DNA of 64,000 nt from Iris pallida (Eukaryota > Streptophyta > Magnoliopsida > Asparagales > Iridaceae), in contig JANAVB010006998.1 of the NCBI GenBank assembly GCA_029216955.1, forward strand, positions 3,336,192 through 3,400,191, written 5' to 3'. The position numbers and the translations under genes were made by a program. Positions 33,136-46,415 of this stretch are shown piece by piece (the first letter of the stretch is position 1; every line of letters starts with the position of its first letter). The notes beneath the pieces were generated by a model that saw only the letters and a program-made list of their open reading frames with translations, did not search any database and had not been told where the DNA came from.

Positions 33136-33940
33136 TGTCACGACCCGCACCCACTGTGAGGGTACGAGAGCGTAATAACGCCCAGCCTATGCCGCAGTGT
33201 CGACGGTAGAACGCTGTTCTAGGTCATGAACTATAACTAACATAATATGAATGCTCTCCATAAGGAGGCCAACACAGAGGTACAACTCAATCACAATCTA
33301 GAGATAGAATAAGGCACGATAAAATAGATAAGAGAATCCTCAACTGAGGTACAACAGAAAGAAATAACAAAGTCTCAACATCTCTAAAATATACAACTCT
33401 GAAAATAAAGACAACAGCTAAACATAAAAAAGGAACAATCTAAGCTATCTACACTATTAAAGGTATCATCCTGAGCAGCTGCCTGAACCTCCCCAGGGGT
33501 CCAGGTCGCGAGTGTCAACTAGGCAAGCTCTAAGTAAGGGTGCAGGGTTCCTCATCATCCTCTGTAAAATTTTCAACAGGTCCAGTCAGGACGGGATCGA
33601 GCACAGTACATCTCAACAGTTCATAGCAGGTTAGAAAATATAATCATGCAATAAAGTATGATATAGATACTGAAGGAAATGCAGTATGTAAACAGAGAGA
33701 GAACTGTAAAAGAAATATCTACTATAAGTAAAGAGCTGCCAATGACTAGTGATTTAGAGCACAAAGTCGACATGTGAACGGCTTGATTTGTACATGGCTA
33801 TACTAAAGAGGCGTACATGGCTATTCTACTTTGGAATTGTTCATATGGCTATCTATACTCCCCCGTACCCCCAATTAATACACCCAATTAATACACAAGG
33901 ATCCAACCAGGTTATGTTATGATTCTATGTAACAGCCCCC

Positions 33941-34100
33941 GAATGGTGGTAAGCCTCCGAAAGGTGATAAGCCTCCAAAGGGTGATATACCCCCAAAGGG
34001 TGACAAGCCCCCAAAGGGTGATATACCCCCAAAGGGTGATAAGCCTCCGAAAGGTGATCAGCCCCCAAAGGGTGATATGCCCCAGAAGGGTGGTACATAG
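33941..34100. repeat. 18-bp tandem array, left LARD LTR
   Basis: About 8.9 units of the pattern aaagggtgataagcccc plus c. Alternate units favour gataag or gatata at the centre, giving a weak 36-bp higher-order period. The matching array in the right LTR is at 40191-40350 with the same unit number. Confidence 0.93.
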
Positions 34101-34499
34101 TAGTCCCATAAATGGGATAGGGATTCAAAGAAGACTCTGTGAACATATGGGTATATGTCACAAGTGATCAAAGAACCAAAGAAGCATATGATAAGCTATG
34201 TAAGTGAAACGCACAGAACATAGAGTACCCGATGCTCCCTGAAGGGATAACATCTCAGGGAGGGATCCATATTGTACTAATTCGTGTGACCAACGTGACA
34301 ATATCAAGTAAAGTAATATAATGCAGGAAAATAATTCTAAGCAGGATATGAAATGATCAGAGAATGTACTCGCCTCGTATCTGAATGTCTGAAGTAAATG
34401 TACTGCTTGAGGAGAGGTGTCTGTCTCCTAATCAGAGCAACACAAGTTACAACATGTCTAAAATAAGGAAATAGACTGCTACAATGCATCTACATGTTG

Positions 34500-34590
34500 T
34501 CTAGGTCAAACTAGGCTAAAGTCAACACTTGGTCAACTCTAGTCAACTATCTAGTCAAAGCTAGGTCAACTGGGTCAACATAGACTCAAT
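34500..34590. promoter_or_regulatory. Cluster of GTCAA (W-box core) words in the LARD LTR
   Basis: Roughly seven GGTCAA/AGTCAA words (TTGACC/TTGACT on the minus, transcribed strand) fall within 90 bp. The right LTR has the same cluster at 40750-40840, and the solo LTR has an equivalent on the plus strand near 27925-28020. TTGAC is the core of the WRKY-binding W-box. A regulatory role is inference. Confidence 0.45.
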
Positions 34591-34708
34591 AAAGTCTCAC
34601 TAGGCCTAACCAGTCTACCCTAGCTAGTACACACCATACAAATCCAAGGCTATACAAGCCAACACAAGTCACATATCAAGATACATCACATTCATGCATA
34701 TTCAACAT

Positions 34709-34780
<72 letters not shown>

Positions 34781-36215
34781 AGAAAAGAACTAACATGTAA
34801 AGCTATGTGCGTGTGTGTGAACATGGAGGTGTACATGAAAAGAGAAATCAACACTAGTTATGAGTTTACACTACACATGGCACAAAGCTAACCCATCTAC
34901 ATTACACATGTATTATACTTAACATGGATGGCTACAAGTATACATCTATATACATTAGAGTAGAGACTATTTAAGTTATAACTAACATGCATCTATACTT
35001 TACATAAATCTATATATATTATAGCAATCATTTAGAGAAGGGTTACATGGCATGGTGGTTGATATAGAGTGGGGTATCCTTGTGCAGAGGGTGAAGTTCA
35101 TTCTCAGTTTAGTTCCACATTTACATATAAACTAAAGTGAGCTATCCCATAAACTGGTGTAACTAACCATATAAAATGAACCATGTTATCTGAAATCTGC
35201 TATTAAGCCAATATCCTATATGCATACAGCTCATGCATTGTCTAATACTGAAATTAACTAACCTTTCGAGTTAAGGGGTTGAAGGTTAACATTACATTCA
35301 TAGACATTCCACTATATTAAAAACTAAAATTGGCTTGGCAATAGGAAAAGGAAGGTATATATGCTTACATGGACAGTTCAGTGTTCAAACAACCTAAAAT
35401 GAATTAACATTCAATCTAAATATCAGCTATGCATTGGTTCTATGTCTACATATGAAATCTGATATTGTATTTACAATATTTATACATTATGCATTCATAT
35501 CTATCATTACATATATACCTTGCATTTATATCTAGCATTCATTATATACTTTCATGCATGCATTGTATATCATTCTTTCATTCATGCATTTATGTATTGC
35601 TTACATATATTACATTAATTGCATTCCTACATGCTTGCATTCAACTATATATATATTAATATAAATAGGATATATATTATATATATATCATTTCATTCAT
35701 CTAACATATCATGCATTACATACTCTATATTCATTTAATATCCATACTACATAGGCTCGTAGGTTACACAAAAAGCATATATCGTATAGTCACTCTTTTA
35801 CTTAAAACCAATATTGTACCAATTGGGCATTCACTAAATTCTAGGATTAAAGTATGTTGTAGTACTTCATGTTAGCTTTCCGAAAATTCAAACGGATTGC
35901 ATTTTTGTGTCCGGAAGCTCCCGGAATCGCGAAAATACCGAAACGCGTTCGTCTTTCGTACAGCTGACACTCAAATAATTCTACAGAAAGTTACAGAAAG
36001 AATTTGGCTTATTAAAATATATATTTGGAAAGCTAACTTCGATACGGTTCTTTTGAAAGAACGAGAGATAAATCGGAGTTTTAAGCTAAAAGTTATGATA
36101 TTTCTAAGTTGCTATTGCTACTAAAAACGTGGATAAAAATTATGACGAATTTGGGTAGTTTGAGACAAAAGAACACAAGTATATAACATAATATATCAAG
36201 AACTCACTCTCTACA

Positions 36216-36278
<63 letters not shown>

Positions 36279-37353
36279 CACTATAGAACACATCTCCAAT
36301 ACAAAAATATGAGACTAAACATGTAATAATTCATTCATACATAACAACAACACATAGTGTGTCCAAATTTGGGGTTGTCCCACATGGACACAACCATAAC
36401 ACAAAGGACACTCCTATGACCTCCAAATGGACACGAAATGGACACAAATGGAGATACAACCATGGGAGTCATTCCTATGGGTTCAAAATAGACCTATATG
36501 CATGAAAAAATGAAAAAGAGAAGGGATTTATACCTTCCGGTAGATCGAATCGAAGAAAAGCCTTCCCGGAGCGACACCGACACGTAGAGATTCCAAAATG
36601 ACACGAACGAGCTCTGAATCCTCCCAAACTTGGGTAGCTTCTGGAGAAGGAAAGAAGAAGATTTGGTGGCGAAATGGAAGGATTTGGTGGAGAAATTGCT
36701 AGGGAATGCTCTCCAGGAATTTGTGGAAGAACAAGAGAGAGAGTGTGGATGAGAATAATGAAATGAACTTGAGCCTATCCTCTCCCAAAGTGGCTGGCCA
36801 TATGGGGCTATTTTTCTTATTATGGTAAGGTCCAAAATGCCCCCACTAACCTATTCTATTAGTATTAGGAAAGGGCTAATTGGTTGGGGCTAAATTAGTC
36901 GTTCTAAAGTCTCTAATCACACTAACCTTATCCATAATAATTAGTCTAACCTCTAACTAAAATATTTCTATCATGTGGGCCATGGCTAACTAATGTGTGG
37001 GTCCACTAAAGTCAACACTACCCCCGGGTCCCCGTTTCAAGTCGGATTGAGCTGAAATTCGAACCCGACTCAAATAAGCCCAAAACAATATCATAAATAA
37101 TAAAATAAATTTCAAAAATATTTCAAAAATATAAAATGACAAAAATACTCCTATTCCTGAAAACTGGGGGTGATAAATTCCTCGAAATTAAAACCAAACA
37201 ATAGTAAAATGTCAAAATCACAAGTCATAATTTTAAATAGTTTAAAAATGATTAAAAATCACCAAAAATCATAATATGAAATAATTATCAATAAATAATA
37301 ATTATAATTTCAAAATTTCAAAATTACCCTCATCTGGAAAATTAGGTGTTACA

Positions 37354-39398
37354 ATCCTACCCACCTTATAAAAATTTCGTCCTCGAAATTAAGATGATCG
37401 CACCCCCTTCTAGGTCAAACATAGTCAAGGTTCAATCACTAGTCAATTTCTCAACATCCAAGTACTTGGTCATCAACTGGTCAACTTCTTAGGGTTTTAT
37501 CTATGCTAGCTATTTAGGTGTTGGCAATTAGAATTTAGTAAAAGAGAAACTCTATAATAGACTAGCTCTTAACTTTCCAATCCTATCAAGTCACCTATAA
37601 CTAAATACCTACAAGCTAAGCACGTGAATACCAAATACCATATATATATATGTTCAAGAACAACAACCCATCACATATATCCTAAGTATATCATCTATAT
37701 ATATATGACTGATCAACCAAGGGTTAAGGCAAACTAAACTTATAAGGGTCTGAAACAATGCTTAGAACTAGGCTAAGGATGAATGGTCTAAATCAAGGGG
37801 ACATGGTATCTAGTGAAGGGTCTGTACACTGCCTATAAAGGTGATCAACACAAAGGAACTCAGCACGAAGGAAACTTAACTAAAATGGAAAACTGAACCA
37901 AGTATAGGCTAAACAACATGTTTATAACCCTATACAACAATGGCCTATAGATACCAACAAACCTATATCCCATATGCCAATATCATCTGCAATCTATCTA
38001 TGCAAATAGACCTCTCGGTCTTAGGTGAAACTACAACTATACTCAAAGGCAGGCTCTGGTCATGGGTGTCTCACTGAAAAAGGTAAGGGAAAGTAGTAAT
38101 AATCATCAAAGATGTAAGGCATACTAACATCCTATATGTAACTGGTTGGTATTATAGATAACAGAAGAATTATCTACAATGGGTTATTATTCTAACATCA
38201 ATGCTAACTATCACCTCTAGGGTACAGACACTCTACAAGTCATCATACCATTATACTATGAACGAACTACCTATGAATAAGCTCTACAAAACTAAATATC
38301 CCTACTCTAAGTCATTTATAACAATCAAAAGGGTATGATGTTTAAACCTTCTCAAGATATAATCTGTTAATCATATGCGTCTGTCCAAAATCATGTTGTC
38401 CAGAGTCTTCATCATGCTAGTGAGCAAGGCTACGATAATCACAGAGTCCTTGACTAAGGTACGTACCTCTAGGTTCATGGTATTTAAAATTTTCGTACTG
38501 CCGCATGCGACGGCGAAAACCTTAAATTCCCATACCCGAGAATACATCCAAAATCTGACTACATGTCCTCACTATGCCAACTAATACGACTATCGAGGAT
38601 TCTAGATTCCATGATTTAGGCGACCTAGCCCATATGATTTTTTCAGAAGAAAAAACAAACACAACAAAAGAGTAACATGACAAAATTAATCAATCAACAA
38701 GGAAAAATGGATTATGACTTGGATCAAATCGATTCTTTTTTGAATTTCTATGCGTGCAATTCCTTCGAAACCTGAGGATATTTTTCTATAAAATGGAATC
38801 GGATTTCAAGGTAATTATAAAAGACAATTACGGGAATGGAATTGAGAAGAACGGAACTTGCAGCAAGATCTCCAATGGACTGCGCATCCTTGACTGTCCT
38901 GATGATAGCTCGCCCTGCTAGTTTTCTCTGGTCTGCTGCTGATGCTGCATGAATCACCGATGCTGAGAGAAATCAGAAATGATGGGAGAAAATCTCTGTA
39001 CAGATAGAGGTGCACCTCCAATGTAGCAGAAACGCCAACCTGAGTCGGCACAACAGAAGCTGCGGTCTCGAGGCCCTGATGAACAGGACGAGAGGTGGCC
39101 AGCCTCTCGATAGTATCTTTCGAACCGAAGCGATGAGATCGTGTCTTTATAACCATCATGAAAACTGATCAAACAAGAAGCAATTTCTGAGAATGAAGCG
39201 AAAAATTCAAAGGAGGACAGTTTATATTCAAGGAAAGTCAATAAGCAACAATTTTTGACAAAAAAGAATCTGATTAAGAGTTTTTTCTAATGTGATTGAG
39301 TACCTCCAAAATATCCTAATCCTACTGCAGGCTGTAGTGATACTCTAGTTCGAATACCACTATATAAACTCGACCTGCATGGGCCACCACTAAAAATG
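37354..39398 (-). other. LARD-like internal region, no gag or pol recognised
   Basis: 2,045 bp. The left edge keeps the aaatttcgtcctcgaaatt segment that in related elements encodes the end of pol, so it was probably derived from a coding gypsy element. The only frames worth noting are on the minus strand at 38815-39159 (114 codons, MMVIKTRSHRFGSKD...) and 38748-38957 (69 codons). I recognise neither. The first could be a relic of a gag N-terminus, judging only by its position about 240 nt inside the primer site and its basic MxxKTRS start. Confidence 0.6.
39372..39389 (-). promoter_or_regulatory. LARD-like primer-binding site, tRNA-Ile
   Basis: GACCTGCATGGGCCACCA on the plus strand, identical to 32074-32091 and again 9 bp from the LTR start. 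Its presence shows that this element uses the same primer tRNA as the gypsy element it sits in. Confidence 0.85.
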
Positions 39399-40930
39399 TG
39401 TCACGACCCGCACCTACTGTCAAGGTACGAGAGCGTAACAACGCCCAGCCTATGACGCAGTGTCGGTGGTAGAACGCTGTTCTAGGTCATGAACTATAAC
39501 TAACATAATATGAATGCTCTCCATAAGGAGGCCAATACAGAGGTACAACTCAATCACAATCTAGAGATAGAATAAGGCACGATAAAATAGATAAGAGAAT
39601 CCTCAACTGAGGTACAACAGGAAGAAATAACAAAGTCTCAACATCTCTAAAATATACAACTCTGAAAATAAAGACAACAACTAAACATAAAAAAAGGAAC
39701 AATCTAAGCTATCTACACTATGCAAGGTATCATCCTGAGCAGCTGCCTGAACCTTCCCAGGGGTCCAGGTCGCGAGTGTCAACTAGGCAAGCTCCAAGTA
39801 AGGGTGCAGGGTTCCTCATCATCCTTTGTAAAATTTTCAACAGGTCCAGCCAGGACGGGAGCGAGCACAGTACATCTCAACAATTCATAGCAGATTAGAA
39901 AATATAATCATACAGTAAGTAAGATATAGATACTTAAGGAAATACAGTATATAAACAGAGAGAGAACTGTAAAAGAAATATCTACTATAAGTAAAGAGCT
40001 ACCAGCGACTAGTGATTTAGAGCACAAAGTCGACATGTGAACGGCTTGATTTGTACATGGCTATACTAAAGAGGCGTATATGGCTATTCTACTTTGAAAT
40101 TGTTCACATGGCTATTTATACTCCCCCGTACCCCCAATTAATACACAAGGACCCAACCAGGTTATGTTATGATTCTATTTAACAGCCTCCGAAGGGTGGT
40201 AAGCGTCCGAAAGGTGATAAGCCCCCAAAGGGTGATATACCTCCAAAGGGTGATAAGCCCCCAAAGGGTGATATGTCTCCAAAGGGTGATAAGCCTCCGA
40301 TAGGTGATAAGCCCTTAAAGGGTGATATGCCCCCGAAGGGTGGTACATAGTAGTCCCACAAATGGGATATGGATTCAAAGAAGACTGTATGATCATATGG
40401 GTATATGTCACAAGTGATCAAAGAACCAAAGAAGCATATGATACGCTATGTAAGTGAAACGCACAGAACATAGAGTACCCGATGCTCCCTGAAGGGATAA
40501 CATCTCAGGGAGGGATCCATATTGTACTAATTCGTGTGACCAACGTGACAGTATCAAGTAAAGTAATTTAATGCAGGAAAATAATTTTAAGCAGGATATG
40601 AAATAATCAGAGAATGTACTCGCCTCGTATCTGAATGTCTGAAGTAAATGTACTGCCTGAGGAGAGGTGTCTGTCTCCTAATCAGAGCAACACAAGTTAC
40701 AACATGTCTAAAATAAGAAAATAGACTGCTACAATGCATCTACATGTTGTCTAGGTCAAACTAGGCTAAAGTCAACACTTGGTCAACTCTAGTCAACTAT
40801 CTAGTCAAAGCTAGGTCAACTGGGTCAACATAGACTCAATGAAGTATCACTAGGCCTAACCAGTCTACTCTAGCTATACAAGCCAACACAAGTCACATAT
40901 CAAGATATATCACATTCTTGCATATTCAAC

Positions 40931-40970
<40 letters not shown>

Positions 40971-43511
40971 AGAAAAGAACTAATATGTAAAGCTATGCGC
41001 GTGTGTGTGAACATGGAGGTGTACATGAAAAGAGAAATCAACACTAGTTATGAGTTTACACTACACATGGCACAAAGCTAACCCATCTACATTACACATG
41101 TATTATACTTAACAAGCATGGCTACAAGTATACATCTATATACATTAGAGTAGAGACTATTTAAGTTATAACTAACATGCATCTATACTTTACATAAATC
41201 TATATATATTATAGCAATCATTTAGAGAAGGGTTACATGGCATGGTGGTTGATATAGAGTGGGGTGTCCTTGTACAGAGGGTGAAGTTCATTCTCAGTTT
41301 AGTTCCACATTTACATATAAACTAAATTGAGCTATCCCATAAACTGGTGTAACTAACCACATAAAATGAACCATGTTATCTGAAATCTGCCATTAAGCCA
41401 ACATCCCATATGCATACAGTTCATGCATTGTCTAATACTGAAATTAACTAACATTTCAAATTAAGGGGTTGAAGGTTAACATTACATTCATAGACATTCC
41501 ACTATATTGAAAACTAAAATTGGCTTGGCAATAGGAAAAGGAAGGTATATATGCTTACATGGACAGTTCAGTGTTCGAACAACCTAAAATGAACTAACAT
41601 TCAATCTAAATATCAGCTATGCATTGGTTCTATGTCTACATATGAAATCTGATATTATATTTATAATATTTATACATTATTCATTCATATCTATCATTAC
41701 ATATATACCTTGCATTTATATCTAGCATTCATTATATACTTTCATGCATGCATTGTATATCATTCTTTCATTCATGCATTTATGCATTGCTTACATATAT
41801 TACATTAATTGCATTCCTATATGCTTGCATTCAACCATATATATACATTAATGTAAATAGGATATATATCATATATATCATTTCATTCATCTAACATATC
41901 ATGCATTACATACTCTATATTCATTTAATATCCATACTACATAGGCTCATAGGTTACACAAAATGCATATATCGTATAGTCACTCTTTTACTTAAAACCA
42001 ATACTGTACCAATTGGGCATTCAATAAATTCTAGGATTAAAGTATGTTGTAGTACTTCATGTTAGCTTTCCGAAACTTCAAACGGATCACATTTCGTGTC
42101 CGAAAGCTCCCGGAATCGTAAAAATACCGAAACGCGTTCGTCTTTCGTACAGCTGACACTCAAATAATTCTACAGAAAGTTACAGAAAGAATTTGGCTTA
42201 TTAAAATATATATTTGGAAAGCTAACTTCGATACGGTTCTTTTAAAAAAATAGGAGATAAATAGGAGTTTTAAGCTAAAAGTTATGACGTTTCTAAGTTG
42301 CTATTGCTACTAAAAACGTGGATAAAAATTATGACGAATTTGGGTAGTTTGAGACAAAAAAACACAAGTATATAACATAATATATGAAGAATTCACTCTC
42401 TAAACTAATATATATATATGAGACACTATAGAACACATCTCCAATACAAAAATATGAGATTAAACATGTAATAATTCATTCATACATAACAACAACACAT
42501 AGTGTGTCCAAATTTAGGGTTTTCCCACATGGACACAACCACAACACAAAGGACACTCCTATGACCTCCAAATTGACACGCAATGGACACAAATGGAGAT
42601 ACAACTATGGGGGTCATTTCTATGGGTTCAAAATAGACCTATATGTATGAGAAAATGAAAAGGAGAAGGGATTTATACCTTCCGGTAGATCGAATCGAAG
42701 AAAAGCCTTTCCGGAGCGACACCGACACGTAGAAATTTCAAAAGGACACGAACGAGCTTCGAATCCTCCCAAACTTAGGTAGCTTCCTCCTTGGCTACAA
42801 TGAAAAGGAAAAAAAGAAGATTTGGTGGTGAAATGGAAGGATTTGGTGGAGAAATTGCTAGTGATTGCTCTCTAGGAATTTGGGGAAGAACAAGAGAGAG
42901 AGTGTGGATGAGAATAATGAAATGAACTTGAGCCTATCCTCTTCCAAAGTGGCTGCCCATATGGGACTATTTGTCCTATTATGGTAAGGTCCAAAATGCC
43001 CCCACTAACCTATTCTATTAGTATTATGAAAGGGCTAATTGGTTGGGGCTAAATTAGTCATTCTAAAGTCTCTAATCACACTAACCTTATCCATAATAAT
43101 TAGCCTAACCTCTAACTAAAATATTTCTATCATGTGGGCCATGGCTAACTAATGTGTGGGTCCACTAAAGTCAACACTACCCCCGGGTCCCCGTTTCAAG
43201 TCGGATTGAGCTGAAATTCGAACCTGACTCAAATAACCCCAAAACAATATCATAAATATTAAAATAAATTTCAAAAATATTTCAAAAATACAAAATGACA
43301 AAAATACTCCTGTTCCTAAAAACTGGGGGTGACAAATTCCTCGAAATTAAAACCAAACAATAGTAAAATGTCAAAATCATAAGTCATAATTTTAAATAGT
43401 TTAAAAATGATTGAAAATCACCAAAAATCATAATATGAAATAATTATCAATAATAATAATTATAATTATAAAATTTTAAAATTACCCTCATCTGGAAAAC
43501 TGGATGTTACA
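39399..43511 (-). repeat. LARD-like 5' LTR (right)
   Basis: 4,113 bp, collinear with 33136-37353 and similar throughout by eye, with shorter TA runs. The end motif near 39450 reads gacgcagtgtcggtggtagaacg, changed at two stem positions. The 18-bp array is at 40191-40350. The LTR ends GATGTTACA at 43511, followed by ccggg (43512-43516). Confidence 0.93.
40191..40350. repeat. 18-bp tandem array, right LARD LTR
   Basis: Same array and unit count as 33941-34100, with scattered substitutions. Unit-by-unit correspondence with the left LTR shows that the array predates this insertion. Confidence 0.93.
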
Positions 43512-44251
43512 CCGGGGTTGCAGCCCTTCACCTGAATAGAACTTGGTTTCTCGTCATTTATCGATAAGTAAGCACAAGAAATCAAGTCCTGCTACAATCT
43601 TATACAGGATCATGACAAGACTAAGCTGGGCTAAACTCTATCCAATTAATCACGGCCAAGCAATGAGTACGGTTTAATACTTTAACTAACTAGGGTTATC
43701 ACAGGCCTAGTTACTAGCAAAATACAATGAGATTATTCCAATAGCCACAAGCCCTGCAGACCATCCAGGTTATCCAGACGCAATTAGGGGATTGAATCCA
43801 TGTGGGTACATTGTCCAAGGAACACATGTACCCATAAGTAGCTTAGTGGGTGCAACACATGACAATGTGCTAGAAATGTGCCCTACTCGACGGTAGGCTA
43901 CAAATTCCATGATGGGGTACCTAGATAACGGGATTGCCTATAGCTGGAAAATCTCTCCATGACTACTACATTTTCTAGTTATTAGCCTCAGTCGATTTCA
44001 GTAGGTACCCCTGACCGTGGTATTCAGGAGATCCCTATCCTAGACATGATGCAAGACAATATTGATTTATTTGTACAAGCACAATCGTCCACGGTGTCCA
44101 GGTCATTCTTACTTGTCTTGTCATGTTAGCCGTCGCAACTGTATATCAAGGTATATTATTTCAGGTTTACTTGTCAAGAGTATGCCACGTCGGGCCACTA
44201 TCGTGTCATGTTACTTGTCAAGAGTGTACCACTACGGGTCACTGTCGTGTT
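43512..44251 (-). repeat. Gypsy 5' LTR (right), segment 2
   Basis: It continues the right LTR from ccggggttgc, collinear with about 22293-23031 of the left LTR. It ends at gtcgtgtt, where the next insertion enters. gtgtt (44247-44251) is that insertion's left target copy. Confidence 0.93.
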
Positions 44252-46415
44252 TGTCATGCCCTGATCCGGGAAATCGCTCGTCCTCGCTAGATTTTACCCG
44301 AATCATCGTCCTCGCTGGGGCGTGATGCCGCACGAGCCGGGAGTTGCGCTCGTGCAAGGCTAGATAATGATTCACATAGTGATTATCTTAAATTTGTAAC
44401 ATAAGCAGCAGAAGAAAACAAAGAATACAATAAGAATCTCTTTTATTCATAATGAACTGAAGGTTACAAAGGCTCTGATTAGCCCAACATATTATGCCAA
44501 TGGGCTACAACACTCATGATCTCTCAAGCTCACAAAGGATTATCTTGTTCCATACATTATGCCTCTGTATAGCCACCAAGTAGTCTTCGGCCGAACATCT
44601 CCATGTCGCAAGTCCGAACGCATATGCGGTAGCTCCTCTTGAACGCCAAAGACTCCATGCCTCGGTACGTCCAAACCAAGCTCCGTCCCGAGCCGAACAT
44701 ACGAGAACCTGCACATAAACTAGTGGAGGATTAGTGCTTTCATCCTCACTTTGTACTGATCAAGACCCGCTCGCACCCAAACCAAATACTAAATATACTT
44801 AGTGAACATGCATCTTAATTTGTGATCTTTCTATTTAGCCTTAGGATCATTTTCATGGAAATTCCCATTTATAGCAACGTATCATAATGTGTCCCATACC
44901 GTGTTCCTGCAGCAGATACAATTAGCCATAATATGAACATAACATAGTGTTTCGTGCTCATCTCCATCCCATATTGCCGAGCCTGCATGAGTTAGAACTT
45001 AACATAGAATCATATTGTTCACGTTGCAACCAACCATAAACTTAGACCATGCATAAGGGTCGCAGGCCCTGTGCCTGCACCCAACTCTCATCTCAGCCCA
45101 CCGGCCCTATCTATATGAAGGTCATGGTGTTTCACACCGTAATGGACTTGGCATCTCTTATGTGTAAGCCTACGATCGCTTCGATACGGGTTGCTAGCCC
45201 AGTATCCGAATGATCCTAAACTTACGGATATCATAGCTTATCACAGCACTGGACGGTCGCAATCCGTCCGAATGATATGCACCATAAATACCACACATAA
45301 TTCCCTTCTAGGCCGAACGGTCCCGGCGCCCCGGCGTAACCGTTCGAGGAAAGCCGTACCCGTGAACGGGCCATCCGAGTCCATTGACCATACAATACGT
45401 ACCATAGCAAACACCCATAACATTCCAACCAAATCTTCTGTTGCATAAACATAGTCTCGATCCATAAACGGTTTCCCGTGCCATAAACGGTTTCCCGTGC
45501 CATAAACATAATCTACCATACATATGGGGAGCTCCGTCGGTGTTATGCCCCAACACATCTATATTGATGCACGACGCCCAACGGCTTAGTCATCTCATAC
45601 TCGTATTCAACGCGTACCATTAATAAGTTATTCTCATAGCATAATTCCGTATTTCTTAGTCTTTTCATAACATAAGTGCCCGAGGACACGTGCAGCGCCG
45701 TAATCAATGTTCTACGCCTAGTGTTCAATGTTCTCGGAGCCGTGCACATGATGCACATCTCAATATCATCTTTCAATGTTCTACTATCATTTCCCTACCG
45801 CGACTCGTACACTTGATGCACGTCGCTTCAATTGTTCGATTGTTCAATGTTCTAACTTAGTGTTCGACGCATACTTGGATCTTTCATCGTCGAGCCACGC
45901 TCGCTAACTCGATAACATCTTACGCATATCATAAAATATTTTATTAGACGTGAAGGAATAGGGAGAGAGAGTCAAGAACCCGCCCAACTTAAGCCGATAC
46001 GCCTTGTCGTCTCGTCGATTGAAGCGTCTCGCTTCCATAACTCGATCGCATAGCTAGCTCCCAGACTTAGCCATTCCTTTGAACTACTCGGTTGATTTGG
46101 CCTATCGCGCCCATGCCACAATCCGTTTCAAGGCCACGATTTGGTTTTGCGGACACTTTATTGCATAAGGCAAAATGCCGACCTCTTATCGTCCAGCGTT
46201 AAAGTGTAGCCTGCACACCAGATCAACTAAAATCAGCACTTGCTCAACGGGACTTATATTTTGCATCGATTCGATTCATAGATTCCAACCGACTCAAAGC
46301 TTACCTTTGGCCAACGTAACTCTTGCATCGATTCGCATCGATACTTCATCGGGTCAATACAACTCTTCGAGTCAACGACTCATCGTAATGTACCGATGTG
46401 GAGCGGGGCATTACA
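44252..46415 (-). repeat. Left LTR of the 7.8-kb element
   Basis: 2,164 bp. The first 110 bp hold two tcgtcctcgct copies and an 8-bp-stem hairpin, gcacgagc/gctcgtgc (44330-44337/44348-44355). A 21-bp tandem pair, ataaacggtttcccgtgcc, lies near 45463-45503. Frames of 80-105 codons at 45231-45558 overlap in three registers and recur only because the LTR is duplicated; I do not accept them as genes. Confidence 0.93.

Larger units (their letters stand above)
33136..37353 (-). repeat. LARD-like 3' LTR (left)
   Basis: 4,218 bp, TGTCACG...GTTACA. In order on the plus strand: the shared end motif gccgcagtgtcgacggtagaacg near 33190, the 18-bp array 33941-34100, a TTGAC/GTCAA-dense block near 34505-34580, two TA microsatellites, a ggacaca-rich block near 36355-36450, and an A/T-rich end. 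Short frames, including the YHPLGAYHPLG-type one across the 18-bp array, follow from repeats. Confidence 0.93.
33136..43511 (-). mobile_element. Non-autonomous LTR element with oversized LTRs (LARD-like)
   Basis: LTRs of 4,218 bp (33136-37353) and 4,113 bp (39399-43511) start TGTCACGACCCGCACC and end GTTACA. They enclose only 2,045 bp with no recognisable gag or pol. The target duplication is tcggg/ccggg. The tRNA-Ile primer site beside the right LTR and the gaggacgaaatt tail segment just inside the left LTR fix the minus orientation and tie it to the gypsy superfamily. Much of the LTR length difference is explained by longer TA runs in the left copy (34711-34778 and 36219-36273, against 40934-40968 and 42409-42418). 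It must depend on proteins supplied by other elements. Confidence 0.92.

Noticed and set aside
33912..34161. Frame with YHPLGAYHPLG hexapeptide repeats
   Set aside because: A simple translation of the 18-bp LTR array; the corresponding frame in the other LTR starts and ends differently.
39372..39389. A possible tRNA gene, given the tRNA-like 3' end
   Set aside because: Only the 18-nt 3' end of tRNA-Ile is present; there is no D-arm or anticodon arm upstream, and the position beside an LTR fits a primer-binding site.
45231..45558. Three overlapping minus-strand frames repeated at 50908-51240
   Set aside because: They recur only because the LTR is duplicated, lie in three registers at once and have no known domain.
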